A stretch of 64,000 nt of DNA, taken from positions 124,001-188,000 of the forward strand of contig NZ_FNHV01000015.1 in the NCBI RefSeq assembly GCF_900103585.1, read 5' to 3'. The notes under the pieces are model-generated. The model worked only from the letters and a program-made list of their open reading frames with translations, did not search any database and was not told the DNA's origin. The stretch comes from Streptomyces sp. cf386 (GTDB taxonomy: Bacteria; Actinomycetota; Actinomycetes; Streptomycetales; Streptomycetaceae). Shown piece by piece: positions 51,234-60,307 of the stretch. Position 1 is the first letter of the stretch, and the number at the start of each line of letters is the position of its first letter. The position numbers and the translations under genes are program-made.

Positions 51234-52573
51234 TGCGCCGACTCCTCGTTCTCGTCGGTGGTCTCGGCGTCCTCGGCCGGGGTCGGCTCGTACACGAGCA
51301 CCGCGCGGTTGTCGGGGCGCAGACGGGCCTTCGCGACCGCCTGGACCTCCTCGGCGGTGACGTCGAGGACGCGCTGTACGGCGGTGAACGCGAGCTGCGG
51401 GTCGCCGAACAGGACGGCGTACCGGCACAGTTCGTCGGCGCGGCCCGCCACGGTGCCGAGCCGGTCCAGCCACTCGCGCTCCAGCTGGGCCTGCGCGCGC
51501 TCCATCTCCTCGGCGGTGGGGCCGTCCGCCGCGAAGCGGGCGAGCTCCTCGTCGACGGCGGCCTCGATCACGGGGACCTCGACATCGCCGGAGGTCTTCA
51601 CGTCCAGCCAGCCCAGGGAGGGCGCACCGGCCAGGCGCAGCAGACCGAACCCGGCCGCCACGGCCGTACGGTCGCGGCGTACGAGCCGGTTGTAGAGGCG
51701 CGAGGACTCGCCGCCGCCGAGGACCGTCAGCGCGAGGTCGGCCGCGTCGGACTCGCGCGTGCCGTCCTGCGGGAGCCGGTAGGCGGCCATCATCGCGCGC
51801 GCGGGGACGTTCTCCTCGACGACCTCGCGCAGCTGTTCGCCGATGATCTCGGGCAGCGAGCCGTCGCGTGGCTCGGGCTTGCCGTCGTGGGCCGGGATGG
51901 TGCCGAAGTACTTCTCGACCCAGGCGAGCGTCTGCTCCGGGTCGATGTCGCCGACGATCGACAGGACGGCGTTGTTGGGCGCGTAGTAGGTGCGGAAGAA
52001 CGCGCGGGCGTCCTCCAGGCTGGCCGCGTCCAGGTCGGCCATCGAGCCGATCGGGGTGTGGTGGTACGGGTGTCCGTCCGGGTACGACAGCGCGGTCAGC
52101 TTCTCGAAGGCGGTGCCGTACGGGACGTTGTCGTAGCGCTGGCGGCGCTCGTTCTTGACGACGTCCCGCTGGTTCTCCAGGCCCTCCTCGTCGAGCGCCA
52201 CCAGGAGGCTGCCCATGCGGTCGGCCTCCAGCCAGAGCGCGAGCTCCAGCTGGTGGGCGGGCATGGTCTCGAAGTAGTTGGTGCGCTCGAAGCTGGTCGT
52301 GCCGTTCGGCGATCCGCCCGCGCCCTGGACGAGCTCGAAGTGGCCCGTGCCCTTCACGCTGCTCGAGCCCTGGAACATGAGGTGCTCGAAGAGGTGGGCG
52401 AGTCCGGTACGGCCCTTGACCTCGTGGCGGGAGCCGACGTCGTACCAGAGGCAGACCGCGGCGACCGGCGTGAGGTGGTCCTCGGAGAGCACCACGCGCA
52501 GGCCGTTGGCCAGGCGGTGCTCCGTCGCGGTGAGGCCGCCGGATTGTGCCTCCGGTGTGGCCGTGTGACCCAT
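51230..52573 (-). CDS. M16-family zinc peptidase, catalytic subunit
   Basis: The 447-aa protein has the inverted zinc motif in RTGLAHLFEHLMFQGSSSV (HLFEH) and a downstream glutamate in ENQRDVVKNERRQRYDN. It lacks an export signal, so the site is probably cytoplasmic. It may degrade or process small peptides. ATG 52573 is given; TTG 52579 has GGAAGGA at better spacing and may be the true start. The gene-free spacer to 52968 (about 395 bp) must hold this promoter and that of parC. Confidence 0.9.
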   Translation of the reverse strand: MGHTATPEAQSGGLTATEHRLANGLRVVLSEDHLTPVAAVCLWYDVGSRHEVKGRTGLAHLFEHLMFQGSSSVKGTGHFELVQGAGGSPNGTTSFERTNYFETMPAHQLELALWLEADRMGSLLVALDEEGLENQRDVVKNERRQRYDNVPYGTAFEKLTALSYPDGHPYHHTPIGSMADLDAASLEDARAFFRTYYAPNNAVLSIVGDIDPEQTLAWVEKYFGTIPAHDGKPEPRDGSLPEIIGEQLREVVEENVPARAMMAAYRLPQDGTRESDAADLALTVLGGGESSRLYNRLVRRDRTAVAAGFGLLRLAGAPSLGWLDVKTSGDVEVPVIEAAVDEELARFAADGPTAEEMERAQAQLEREWLDRLGTVAGRADELCRYAVLFGDPQLAFTAVQRVLDVTAEEVQAVAKARLRPDNRAVLVYEPTPAEDAETTDENEESAQ

Positions 52574-52968
52574 GGGCAAGGTGTCCTTCCGGTCGCGTGC
52601 GCTGCGTTGTGTCGAGCAGTTCGACTTAAGCTCCTGCCACTGTATGCAGCGTCCGAAGGGTCGGCGAAGTTCCCGGTCAGAACGCCGTGCCTATACGAGG
52701 GTGAACATGGGCGGGTGCGGCCCGGGCAGAACGGCGCTCGATCACTCCGGCGAGTGAACGGCCGCGCGGCGCGGGCTTGCCTTCGCCGAACGGCCGCCGC
52801 ACACGTCGGTCCGCGCACCCTCGGTCGCAGGTCGGTGCGTGCGTCGGTGACACTTCTCGGACGCCGGGTGGGAACCCAACATCGGGTCCTGGTCGGTGGT
52901 TGTCAGTGCCGCGGTCCACAATGGTCCGCGTCAGATCCCGTCAACGCTTCAGCAAGGAGCCGGCAGCG

Positions 52969-55425
52969 ATGGCCCGCCGCAGCACGAAGACCCCGCCGCC
53001 CGACGACTCGTTCGAGGAGCGGATCCTCGACATCGACGTCGTCGACGAGATGCAGGGCTCCTTCCTCGAGTACGCGTACTCGGTCATCTACTCCCGAGCC
53101 CTGCCCGACGCCCGGGACGGCCTCAAGCCGGTGCACCGCCGCATCGTCTACCAGATGAACGAGATGGGGCTGCGCCCCGACCGCGGGTATGTGAAGTGCG
53201 CGCGCGTGGTCGGCGAGGTCATGGGTAAGTTGCACCCGCACGGCGACGCGTCGATCTACGACGCCCTGGTGCGCATGGCCCAGCCGTTCTCCATGCGCGT
53301 GCCGCTCGTCGACGGCCACGGCAACTTCGGCTCGCTGGGCAACGACGACCCGCCGGCCGCCATGCGGTACACCGAGTGCCGGCAGGCCCAGGCGACGAGC
53401 CTGATGACCGAGTCGATCGACGAGGACACGGTCGACTTCACCCCCAACTACGACGGCCAGGAGCAGGAGCCGGTGGCCCTGCCCGCCGCCTTCCCGAACC
53501 TCCTCGTCAACGGCGCGTCCGGCATCGCCGTCGGCATGGCCACGAACATGCCGCCGCACAACCTCGCCGAGGTCATCTCGGCGGCCCGCCATCTGATCCG
53601 CTACCCGAACGCGGATCTGGACACCCTGATGAAGCACGTCCCCGGCCCCGACCTGCCCACCGGTGGCCGGATCGTCGGCCTCTCCGGCATCCGGGACGCC
53701 TACGAGACGGGCCGCGGCACCTTCAAGATCCGCGCCACGGTCGAGGTCGAGACGGTGACCGCCCGCCGCAAGGGCCTGGTCATCACCGAGCTGCCCTTCA
53801 CGGTCGGTCCGGAGAAGGTGATCGCCAAGATCAAGGACCTGGTCGGCTCGAAGAAGATCCAGGGCATCGCCGACGTCAAGGACCTCACCGACCGCGCGCA
53901 CGGCCTGCGCCTGGTCATCGAGATCAAGAACGGCTTCGTGCCGGAGGCGGTCCTGGAGCAGCTGTACAAGCTGACGCCGATGGAGGAGTCCTTCGGCATC
54001 AACAACGTCGCGCTGGTCGACGGCCAGCCCCTCACCCTGGGTCTCAAGGAACTCCTGGAGGTCTACCTCGACCACCGCTTCGAGGTCGTCCGGCGCCGCA
54101 GCGAGTTCCGCCGCGGCAAGCGCCGCGACCGCCTGCACCTGGTCGAGGGCCTGCTCACGGCGCTGCTGGACATCGACGAGGTCATCCGTCTGATCCGGTC
54201 CAGCGAGAACTCCGCGCAGGCGAAGGAGCGCCTGATGGAGCGCTTCTCGCTGAGCGAGATCCAGACGCAGTACATCCTCGATACTCCGCTGCGTCGTCTC
54301 ACCAAGTACGACCGCATCGAGCTGGAGGCGGAGAAGGACCGGCTCAACCAGGAGATCGCCGAGCTGACCCGGATCCTGGACTCGGACACGGAGCTGCGCA
54401 AGCTGGTCTCCACCGAACTGGCCGCGGTGGCCAAGAAGTTCGGCACGGAGCGGCGTACGGTCCTGCTGGAGTCGGCGGGCGCCCCGGTCGCCGCCGTGTC
54501 GCTGCAGGTGGCGGACGACCCGTGCCGGGTGCTGCTGTCCTCGACGGGTCTGCTGGCCCGTACGGCGAACGGTGACCCCTTCGCGGAGGACGGCGCGGCG
54601 CGGCGTACCAAGCACGACGTGATCGTCTCGGCCGTATCGGCCACGGCTCGCGGCGAGGTGGGCGCAGTGACCTCCACCGGCCGTCTGCTGCGCATCAACG
54701 TCATCGATCTACCCCAGCTGCCGGAGACGGCGTCGAGACCGAACCTCTCGGGCGGCGCTCCGGTGTCGGAGTTCATCTCCCTCGAGGACGGCGAGACTCT
54801 GGTCTGCCTGATCACGCTCGACGAGTCCTCCCCGGGCCTGGCGCTCGGCACGGAACAGGGCGTCGTCAAGCGTGTGGTGCCCGACTACCCGTCCAACAAG
54901 GAGGAGCTGGAGGTCATCACCCTCAAGGAGGGCGACCGCATCGTCGGCGCGGTCGAGCTGCGCACCGGTGAGGAGGACCTGGTCTTCATCACGGACGACG
55001 CACAACTGCTGCGCTACCAGGCAGCGCAGGTCCGCCCGCAGGGCCGTCCCGCCGGTGGCATGGCAGGAATCAAGCTCACCGAGGGCGCGAAGGTCATCTC
55101 CTTCACCGCGGTCGACCCGGCGGCCGACGCGGTGGTGTTCACGGTCGCCGGCTCGCGCGGCACGCTGGACGACTCCGTCCAGACGACCGCCAAGCTGACC
55201 CCGTTCGACCAGTACCCCCGCAAGGGCCGCGCCACGGGAGGCGTGCGCTGCCAGCGGTTCCTGAAGGGCGAGGACTGCCTGTCCGTGGCCTGGGCGGGTG
55301 CCGCCCCGGCGCGGGCCGCGCAGAAGAACGGCACCCCTGCCGACCTCCCGGAGATGGACCCGCGCCGCGACGGCTCGGGCGTGTCACTGCCGAAGACGGT
55401 GGCGGTGGTGGCGGGGCCGTTCTAA
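52969..55425 (+). CDS. parC: DNA topoisomerase IV subunit A
   Basis: The 818-aa protein starts at ATG 52969 with AAGGAGC upstream. Type IIA core: LPDARDGLKPVHRRIVYQMN, HPHGDASIYDALVRMAQPF, and the catalytic tyrosine in AAMRYTECRQAQA. The C-terminal beta-pinwheel has repeated strands, with no GyrA box seen. It cuts DNA as a heterotetramer with ParE to decatenate chromosomes. parE is outside the window. GyrA in Streptomyces is encoded near the origin, so ParC is the better name. Confidence 0.9.
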   Translation: MARRSTKTPPPDDSFEERILDIDVVDEMQGSFLEYAYSVIYSRALPDARDGLKPVHRRIVYQMNEMGLRPDRGYVKCARVVGEVMGKLHPHGDASIYDALVRMAQPFSMRVPLVDGHGNFGSLGNDDPPAAMRYTECRQAQATSLMTESIDEDTVDFTPNYDGQEQEPVALPAAFPNLLVNGASGIAVGMATNMPPHNLAEVISAARHLIRYPNADLDTLMKHVPGPDLPTGGRIVGLSGIRDAYETGRGTFKIRATVEVETVTARRKGLVITELPFTVGPEKVIAKIKDLVGSKKIQGIADVKDLTDRAHGLRLVIEIKNGFVPEAVLEQLYKLTPMEESFGINNVALVDGQPLTLGLKELLEVYLDHRFEVVRRRSEFRRGKRRDRLHLVEGLLTALLDIDEVIRLIRSSENSAQAKERLMERFSLSEIQTQYILDTPLRRLTKYDRIELEAEKDRLNQEIAELTRILDSDTELRKLVSTELAAVAKKFGTERRTVLLESAGAPVAAVSLQVADDPCRVLLSSTGLLARTANGDPFAEDGAARRTKHDVIVSAVSATARGEVGAVTSTGRLLRINVIDLPQLPETASRPNLSGGAPVSEFISLEDGETLVCLITLDESSPGLALGTEQGVVKRVVPDYPSNKEELEVITLKEGDRIVGAVELRTGEEDLVFITDDAQLLRYQAAQVRPQGRPAGGMAGIKLTEGAKVISFTAVDPAADAVVFTVAGSRGTLDDSVQTTAKLTPFDQYPRKGRATGGVRCQRFLKGEDCLSVAWAGAAPARAAQKNGTPADLPEMDPRRDGSGVSLPKTVAVVAGPF

Positions 55426-55473
55426 GCCACTTCGAAGGCCGACCGTCCTGGGCTTCGGCACAGGTCGGCCGTC

Positions 55474-56592
55474 CTAGGCCTCCTCGAAGACCGCTGCCTC
55501 CGGGTCCCGCACATAGCGCAGAACGCCCCACATGCCCTGCTCGTCGGCGTGTGGGGCGTCGCTCTTGCAGGCCTCCAGCTCCTTGCGGAGAGCGGACGCG
55601 TCGATGCCGGAGCCGATGAGGACGAGCTGGGTGAGGCGTGTGTCGGCGGGCGCCCAGGGCTCCGGGTAGAAGCGGAGGAACCGGCCCACGGCGTGGACGG
55701 CGTACCGGTTGCGCACGTCGTTCGGCCCGAAGTCGACGTACCCCTTGATCCGGTACAGCCCCTCGGGCCTGGTGTCGAGAAAGGCGATCAACCGGCGGGG
55801 GTCGAGGGCGACTTCGGAGGTGAAGGACAGGCTGTCGTAGCCGGTGTGCAGATGGCCGGTGTGAGCTTTCCGGGCCTCGTGAGCCTCGTGGTCACCGTGA
55901 GGGTCGTGGTCACCGTGAGGGTCGTGGTCATCGTGGTGCTCGTGCAGGTCGTCGAAGGACAGCTGCCCGATGCGCTCCTCGCTGGGCCTGCACTCGAAGA
56001 GGAACTCGGGGTCGATCCGGCCGTAGGTGGCGGGGACGACGGCGGCGCGGTCGGTGAGCTCGCGGACCAGCCGGAGGACGCGCTCACCGTCCGCCGTCCG
56101 GTCGAGCTTGTTGACGACGACGAGGTCGGCAAGGGCGAGGTGCCGGTCGATCTCGGGGTGCTTCGCGCGCGTGTCGTCGAACTCGACGGCGTCGACGACC
56201 TCGACGAGCCCGCCGTACACGATGCCCGGATGCTCACTGGCGAGCACCATGCGCACGAGTTCCTGCGGCTCGGCGAGCCCGCTGGCCTCGATGACGATGA
56301 CGTCGATGCCGGTGGACGGCCGGGCGAGCCGCTCCAGGTAGACGTCCAGCTCACTGGCGTCGACCGCGCAGCACAGGCAGCCGTTGCCGAGGGAGACGGT
56401 GGAGTCGCCGAGCGCGCCGGCGACGGCCATGGCGTCGATCTCGATGGCACCGAAGTCGTTGACGACGGCGCCGATGCGGGTGCCGCCGCTGCGGTGGAGG
56501 AGGTGGTTGAGGAGCGTGGTCTTGCCGGAGCCCAGGAATCCGGCGAGTACGACGACCGGAATCTGCTGCGGCCCCTGGCTCGGCTGACTCAA
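55474..56592 (-). CDS. CobW/COG0523 GTPase with His-rich metal-binding loop
   Basis: The 372-aa G3E GTPase has Walker A GFLGSGKTTLLNHLL, the metal-binding GCLCC motif in LGNGCLCCAVDASE, and NKLD for guanine. Residues about 215-250 are a loop full of His and Asp (EHHDDHDPHGDHDPHGDHE), encoded partly by an 18-bp tandem repeat. The C-terminal CobW_C domain follows. A zinc or other metal chaperone is likely. TTG 56592 has AGAGG at 7 nt. No clear Zur box was found. Confidence 0.87.
   Translation of the reverse strand: MSQPSQGPQQIPVVVLAGFLGSGKTTLLNHLLHRSGGTRIGAVVNDFGAIEIDAMAVAGALGDSTVSLGNGCLCCAVDASELDVYLERLARPSTGIDVIVIEASGLAEPQELVRMVLASEHPGIVYGGLVEVVDAVEFDDTRAKHPEIDRHLALADLVVVNKLDRTADGERVLRLVRELTDRAAVVPATYGRIDPEFLFECRPSEERIGQLSFDDLHEHHDDHDPHGDHDPHGDHEAHEARKAHTGHLHTGYDSLSFTSEVALDPRRLIAFLDTRPEGLYRIKGYVDFGPNDVRNRYAVHAVGRFLRFYPEPWAPADTRLTQLVLIGSGIDASALRKELEACKSDAPHADEQGMWGVLRYVRDPEAAVFEEA
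55888..55923. repeat. 18-bp tandem repeat encoding the His-rich loop
   Basis: GTGGTCACCGTGAGGGTC occurs twice in tandem with a partial third copy at 55924. Each copy encodes HDPHGD on the minus strand, so loop length can vary by slippage. Confidence 0.8.
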
Positions 56593-56913
56593 CGTGCGAC
56601 CTCTCTCACGCCGACGGGTGCACCGGCTCGCGGCTCGGCACATGTATGAGGATTGAATGCCGACCCAGGATACGAGCCGGAAGAATCTCCGCGAAGTGAA
56701 CGATTGTTAGCAGCACTTGCCGGGCAGACGTTGGGCAAGGCGCCGGAGTGTGCGACCCTCGCTTCCCTCCGTGCGCCTCCTCTCCGCCTCCCCCGCCGAT
56801 CAGAGCCGCTCGGCACTCTGGGAGACGGCAAGCGCCGCCCATCGCTCGCCGGTCCCCTCCAGTCGACCCGCACCCCGACGACCGGCGGACGGCCGCCTGA
56901 TTCGGGGGTTGAC

Positions 56914-57465
56914 ATGGCCACAAAGAAGAACGCCGCGAGGAGGCTGGGCTCCGCCGCGGCCGGTCTGATGCTCGCCACCGCCGGTCTGACGCTGGCCGCG
57001 CGCCAGCGGCGCCTTGAAACGGAGCGGCTGCAGGTGAGGCGTCTGGAGCTCGAGGAACTCGCCTCCCGGCGCAGGGCTCTGGCACACCAGCAGCGCATGC
57101 ATTGGGAGTTGCTGTCCCGGGCGATCGACCACCCTTCCCTGGCCGCCGTGATCGACACCTACGACCCGGGCATTCCGGCGGAGAAGCGGCGGCAGTACTT
57201 CTATGCCAACGCCTGGTACATCAACCTCTACCACCTCTATCGAGCGGGACTGCTCGACCAGGAGGAGTTCTACGGGCACGCGCGCGAGCTCTTCCAGAAT
57301 CCGCTGATGCGCGAGTACTGGGAGGCGTCGAAGGGGCAGCGCGCCACCCTGAAGCACTCGTCCGACGAGGCTCGGATCGGGCGTATGGTCGACGGCCTCA
57401 TCAAGGATCTCGACGAGGCCGATACGGAGGAGTGGTGGGTGGTGGGCAACCCGCCGCCGGCTTGA
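56914..57465 (+). CDS. DUF6082-type hypothetical protein
   Basis: The protein is 183 aa from ATG 56914. A basic N-terminus (MATKKNAARR) precedes one membrane helix (about 11-29), then a helical cytoplasmic part: LSRAIDHPSLAAVIDTYDPG, QYFYANAWYINLYHLYRAGL, and NPLMREYWEASKGQRATLKH. This matches the DUF6082 group common in Streptomyces as best I recall. Function unknown. The preceding 320 bp hold no gene. Confidence 0.7.
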   Translation: MATKKNAARRLGSAAAGLMLATAGLTLAARQRRLETERLQVRRLELEELASRRRALAHQQRMHWELLSRAIDHPSLAAVIDTYDPGIPAEKRRQYFYANAWYINLYHLYRAGLLDQEEFYGHARELFQNPLMREYWEASKGQRATLKHSSDEARIGRMVDGLIKDLDEADTEEWWVVGNPPPA

Positions 57466-57599
57466 TCAACCAAGCGATGAAGGCACCGGTCAATGCACCG
57501 ACACGAGCAGAGTGACTTTTGCCGACGCATAGGCTCGGGCCCCTGCAATCCCAGTAACGTGCTGCCGAACACCAACCTCTCGTAAGGATCGGTAGCCCC

Positions 57600-57836
57600 T
57601 TGAAGATCGTGCGCCGCATCGGTGTGCCTCCCAGTGCCCGTGGCAGTGCCTCGGGAGCCAACTGCCCGGACCTGTTCGAGCTGAGCGACGGCAACTTCGC
57701 CGTCATCGGCACCGAGGCCACGGAAGCTCTGGAGCAGGAACTGCCCGCCGACGCCTCCCGCGCCGACTACGAGCGCATCGTCATCGTCAGCCGGGAGACT
57801 CTTATCCGCGCCAAGGCAGACATCCCCGACGCCTGA
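57600..57836 (+). CDS. Small hypothetical protein, 78 aa
   Basis: TTG 57600 follows AAGGA at about 11 nt. The product starts MKIVRRIGVPPSARGSASGA and has a CPDLFELSDGNFAVIGTEAT core and an acidic C-terminus. Such small proteins often accompany XRE regulators and DUF397-type genes in Streptomyces, but none is nearby. Function unknown. Confidence 0.65.
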   Translation: MKIVRRIGVPPSARGSASGANCPDLFELSDGNFAVIGTEATEALEQELPADASRADYERIVIVSRETLIRAKADIPDA

Positions 57837-58101
57837 GTCCACCGCACGAGCACGCGTCCACCCAGACTCGTACCGTAACGCTCCCCGGCCGCACGCAACC
57901 GTTGAGCGAGCCGGACCACTGACCCGGCGAGCAGCCGGCACCCCGTCACTGCTCGATCTCCACCGATGAGGCCTGGCGCCAGAACGGCACCAGGCCACAC
58001 GCGTCTCTCAGGCCGCCCGCCTGCGGCATCTTCAAGATCGTTGGTGAACCGCCAGCCCCGATCACGGACTTCTCGCGCTACCGCACGGCGACACAAGACA
58101 G

Positions 58102-58143
58102 CCGCCGCTCCCCAGGTTTCCTAGGCCTGACGGGGAGCGGCGG
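58102..58143. terminator. 12-bp hairpin
   Basis: CCGCCGCTCCCC and GGGGAGCGGCGG form a perfect stem with an 18-nt loop, about 265 bp after the 78-aa gene. The intervening 57837-58101 shows no gene. Confidence 0.55.
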
Positions 58144-58180
58144 GAGTACACCAGCATCTCCCTTACCAGGAGCCAGTCCA

Positions 58181-58537
58181 GTGCAGATCAAGCATGCCAT
58201 CTCCCAGATGGCCACCGGCGGGCCCACTCCCGATCCGTCGCGCAGCAGCACCGCCCTGAGCTGCACCGACTCCTTCCCTCACGGCGCGACGCGGAGGCGT
58301 TCTCTGCCCGTACGGGTGAGCCGGTCGACCGCGGCCATCGCGCTCGGGGCGGGGTTGCCGCTGTTGCACGCCCACAGTGCCGCCGCCCTGTCCCCTCAGC
58401 GGCCCGTCACGACCCGCGCACGCGCTGCGGCTTCCATGACGCCGGCTTCCGGGGCGGAGCACATGCCGCACTCCCTGCGGCCCTACCCGCTGCTCCACGC
58501 CGCGGGCACCGCCGAGGGCGGCTTGAACACCTCATGA
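58181..58537 (+). CDS. Doubtful ORF, 118 aa
   Basis: GTG 58181 has AGGAG at 8 nt. The product has a hydrophobic segment (STAAIALGAGLPLLHAHSAA) but otherwise low-complexity, Pro/Arg/Ser-rich sequence without family resemblance. Its stop overlaps the start of the next feature. It may be a genuine small secreted protein or chance. Confidence 0.25.
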   Translation: MQIKHAISQMATGGPTPDPSRSSTALSCTDSFPHGATRRRSLPVRVSRSTAAIALGAGLPLLHAHSAAALSPQRPVTTRARAAASMTPASGAEHMPHSLRPYPLLHAAGTAEGGLNTS

Positions 58538-58972
58538 ACTTGGGCCGCGGTCTTCGCCGGCATCGGCCTCGTCATCGCTCTGATCGGTGTGGGCATCAAC
58601 ATCGTCCACCGCCGACGTGACAAGGAGGCCCAAGTTCTCGCCCCGATCGACCGCTTGCTGGACGACCTGGCCGTCTGCCTCGACAGGCTGGCGACCCTCT
58701 CTGCCACCAAGGCCGACATGGCCGTCCTTGGGGAGCTGCGCAGGCGCATCAAGCAGGCCGCGAAGGCATCGCCCCTTCCGATCGGCACCGTTGTGGCAGC
58801 CATCGAGGCCTACGAGAGGACCGCACTGCCCGACGACTATGTGACGAAGCTGGCCGCGGACACCTCGGGTGAGATTCTCCAACTCTGCCGTCAGCAAGGC
58901 GCCGGAGTCGAAGCCGTACGCGCCGCAATCGACGCCGTCCAGGGGCTCATCAAGCCGCTCCTCAACAAGTGA
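58534..58972 (+). pseudogene. Small membrane protein gene with a probable 1-base frameshift near its start
   Basis: ATG 58534 reads ATG-AAC and then an extra T (58540) puts the rest out of frame. In the next frame the sequence is WAAVFAGIGLVIALIGVGIN and IVHRRRDKEAQVLAPIDRLL, a membrane helix followed by a basic stop-transfer and a helical domain to 58972. Without the shift the protein would be about 145 aa. An alternative is a real start at GTG 58589, but that cuts the membrane helix. Confidence 0.5.
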
Positions 58973-59032
58973 AATCACCCAGCTCGCGGCCAGTCGTGCG
59001 GTGGTAGGGACTTCTCCCGGACCGGGCACGTC

Positions 59033-60199
59033 TCACGCCACTGCCGGCACCACCACCGGTGCCCCCGGCCCCACATACCGAGCCACCGGCCTGATGATCT
59101 TCGAGTCCTGCGCCTGTTCCAGGACGTTGGCACTCCAGCCCACGACCCGCGCCGCGGCGAACGTCGGCGTGAACATCTCGCGCGGCAGACCGCACAGTTC
59201 CATGACCACGCCCGCGTAGAACTCGACGTTCGTGTGGAGTTCGCGGCCGGGCTTCAGCTCGGCGAGGATCGCCTCCACGCGGTGTTCGACCTCTACGGCG
59301 AACTCGACGCGCGGACCGCCGAAGCTCTGGGCGATCTCGCGGAGCATTCGGGAGCGGGGGTCCTCGGTGCGGTAGACCGGGTGGCCGAAGCCCATGATGC
59401 GGTCGCCGGCGAGAACGCGTTCGCGGATCCAGGCGTCGATGCGGTCGGGGGTGCCGATCGCGTCAAGGGTGTCCAGCGCGCGGCTGGGCGCACCGCCGTG
59501 CAGCGGTCCCGACAGCGCGCCCACCGCCCCGACGAGGCAGGCTGCGACATCCGCACCCGTGGATGTGATGACGCGGGCCGTGAAGGTTGACGCGTTGAAT
59601 CCATGGTCAATGGTTGAGATCAAGTATTGCTCGATCGCTCGCGTCCGCCTCGGATCGGGTTCCGAACCGGTCAACATGTACAGGTAGTTCGCCGCGTACG
59701 AGAGATCCTCGCGCGGCTCAACAGGGTCTAGCCCTCTGCCCAGCCGATGCAGTGCGGTCAGCAGGGTGGGAACGACCGCGGCCGCTATCAGGGTGTCCCG
59801 GCGGCGCTCGTCGGCGTCGATGTCGTACACCGGCCGGAAGCCCTTCGCCGCGCCGAGCAGGGACAGCGCGGTACGCAGGCCGGCCAGCGGGCCGGAGCGT
59901 CCGCTTGCCGCCGCGATCGCGGGCAGGGCCGCCCCCACCTCGTCGGGCAGCCTCCGCAGGGCGGCGGTCTCGGCGGCGAAGGCGGCGGCGCGTTCGGCGT
60001 CCGGCAGTTCGCCGTGGACCAGGAGATACCAGACGTCCTCGAAGGGGCGGGCCTGTGCGAGTTCCACGGCCGAGTACTGGCGGTAGTGGTAGAAGCCCTC
60101 AAGCCCTCGGACGTCGCCGACCTCGGTGTCGGTGACGACGACGCCCGCGAGTCCACGTGGCACCTCGACGAGCCCGGCTGCTGACCTGTTGACGGACAT
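59033..60199 (-). CDS. Citrate synthase family protein (2-methylcitrate/citrate type)
   Basis: The protein is 388 aa from ATG 60199, with GGGAGGA upstream. Catalytic motifs: ISTIDHGFNASTFTARV, GALSGPLHGGAPSRALD, MGFGHPVYRTEDPR and the EFYAGVVMELCGLPREMFTP end. It should condense oxaloacetate with acetyl- or propionyl-CoA. A divergent HTH-bearing homologue starts 108 bp away and may regulate it. Confidence 0.9.
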   Translation of the reverse strand: MSVNRSAAGLVEVPRGLAGVVVTDTEVGDVRGLEGFYHYRQYSAVELAQARPFEDVWYLLVHGELPDAERAAAFAAETAALRRLPDEVGAALPAIAAASGRSGPLAGLRTALSLLGAAKGFRPVYDIDADERRRDTLIAAAVVPTLLTALHRLGRGLDPVEPREDLSYAANYLYMLTGSEPDPRRTRAIEQYLISTIDHGFNASTFTARVITSTGADVAACLVGAVGALSGPLHGGAPSRALDTLDAIGTPDRIDAWIRERVLAGDRIMGFGHPVYRTEDPRSRMLREIAQSFGGPRVEFAVEVEHRVEAILAELKPGRELHTNVEFYAGVVMELCGLPREMFTPTFAAARVVGWSANVLEQAQDSKIIRPVARYVGPGAPVVVPAVA

Positions 60200-60254
60200 G
60201 ATTCCTCCCTGGACTTGATTTGACTGTCCATGCTTGACTCATTCCCTGTCAATG

Positions 60255-60267
60255 TTGATTGAATCAA
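60255..60267. promoter_or_regulatory. Dyad in the spacer between the two citrate-synthase-family genes
   Basis: TTGATT-G-AATCAA, followed by a further ATCAAT element (60275-60280), lies in an A/T-rich 108-bp spacer between divergent starts. It is a candidate operator for the HTH domain of the plus-strand protein. Confidence 0.5.
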
Positions 60268-60307
60268 TGCAAGGATCAATATTCAGCGTTCTGGATACGG
60301 TGACCCC

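Noticed and set aside
49782..51695. 637-aa plus-strand open frame
   Set aside because: It is antisense to the M16 pair and begins inside a terminator.
52903..54615. 570-aa minus-strand open frame
   Set aside because: It is antisense to parC, which has clear catalytic motifs.
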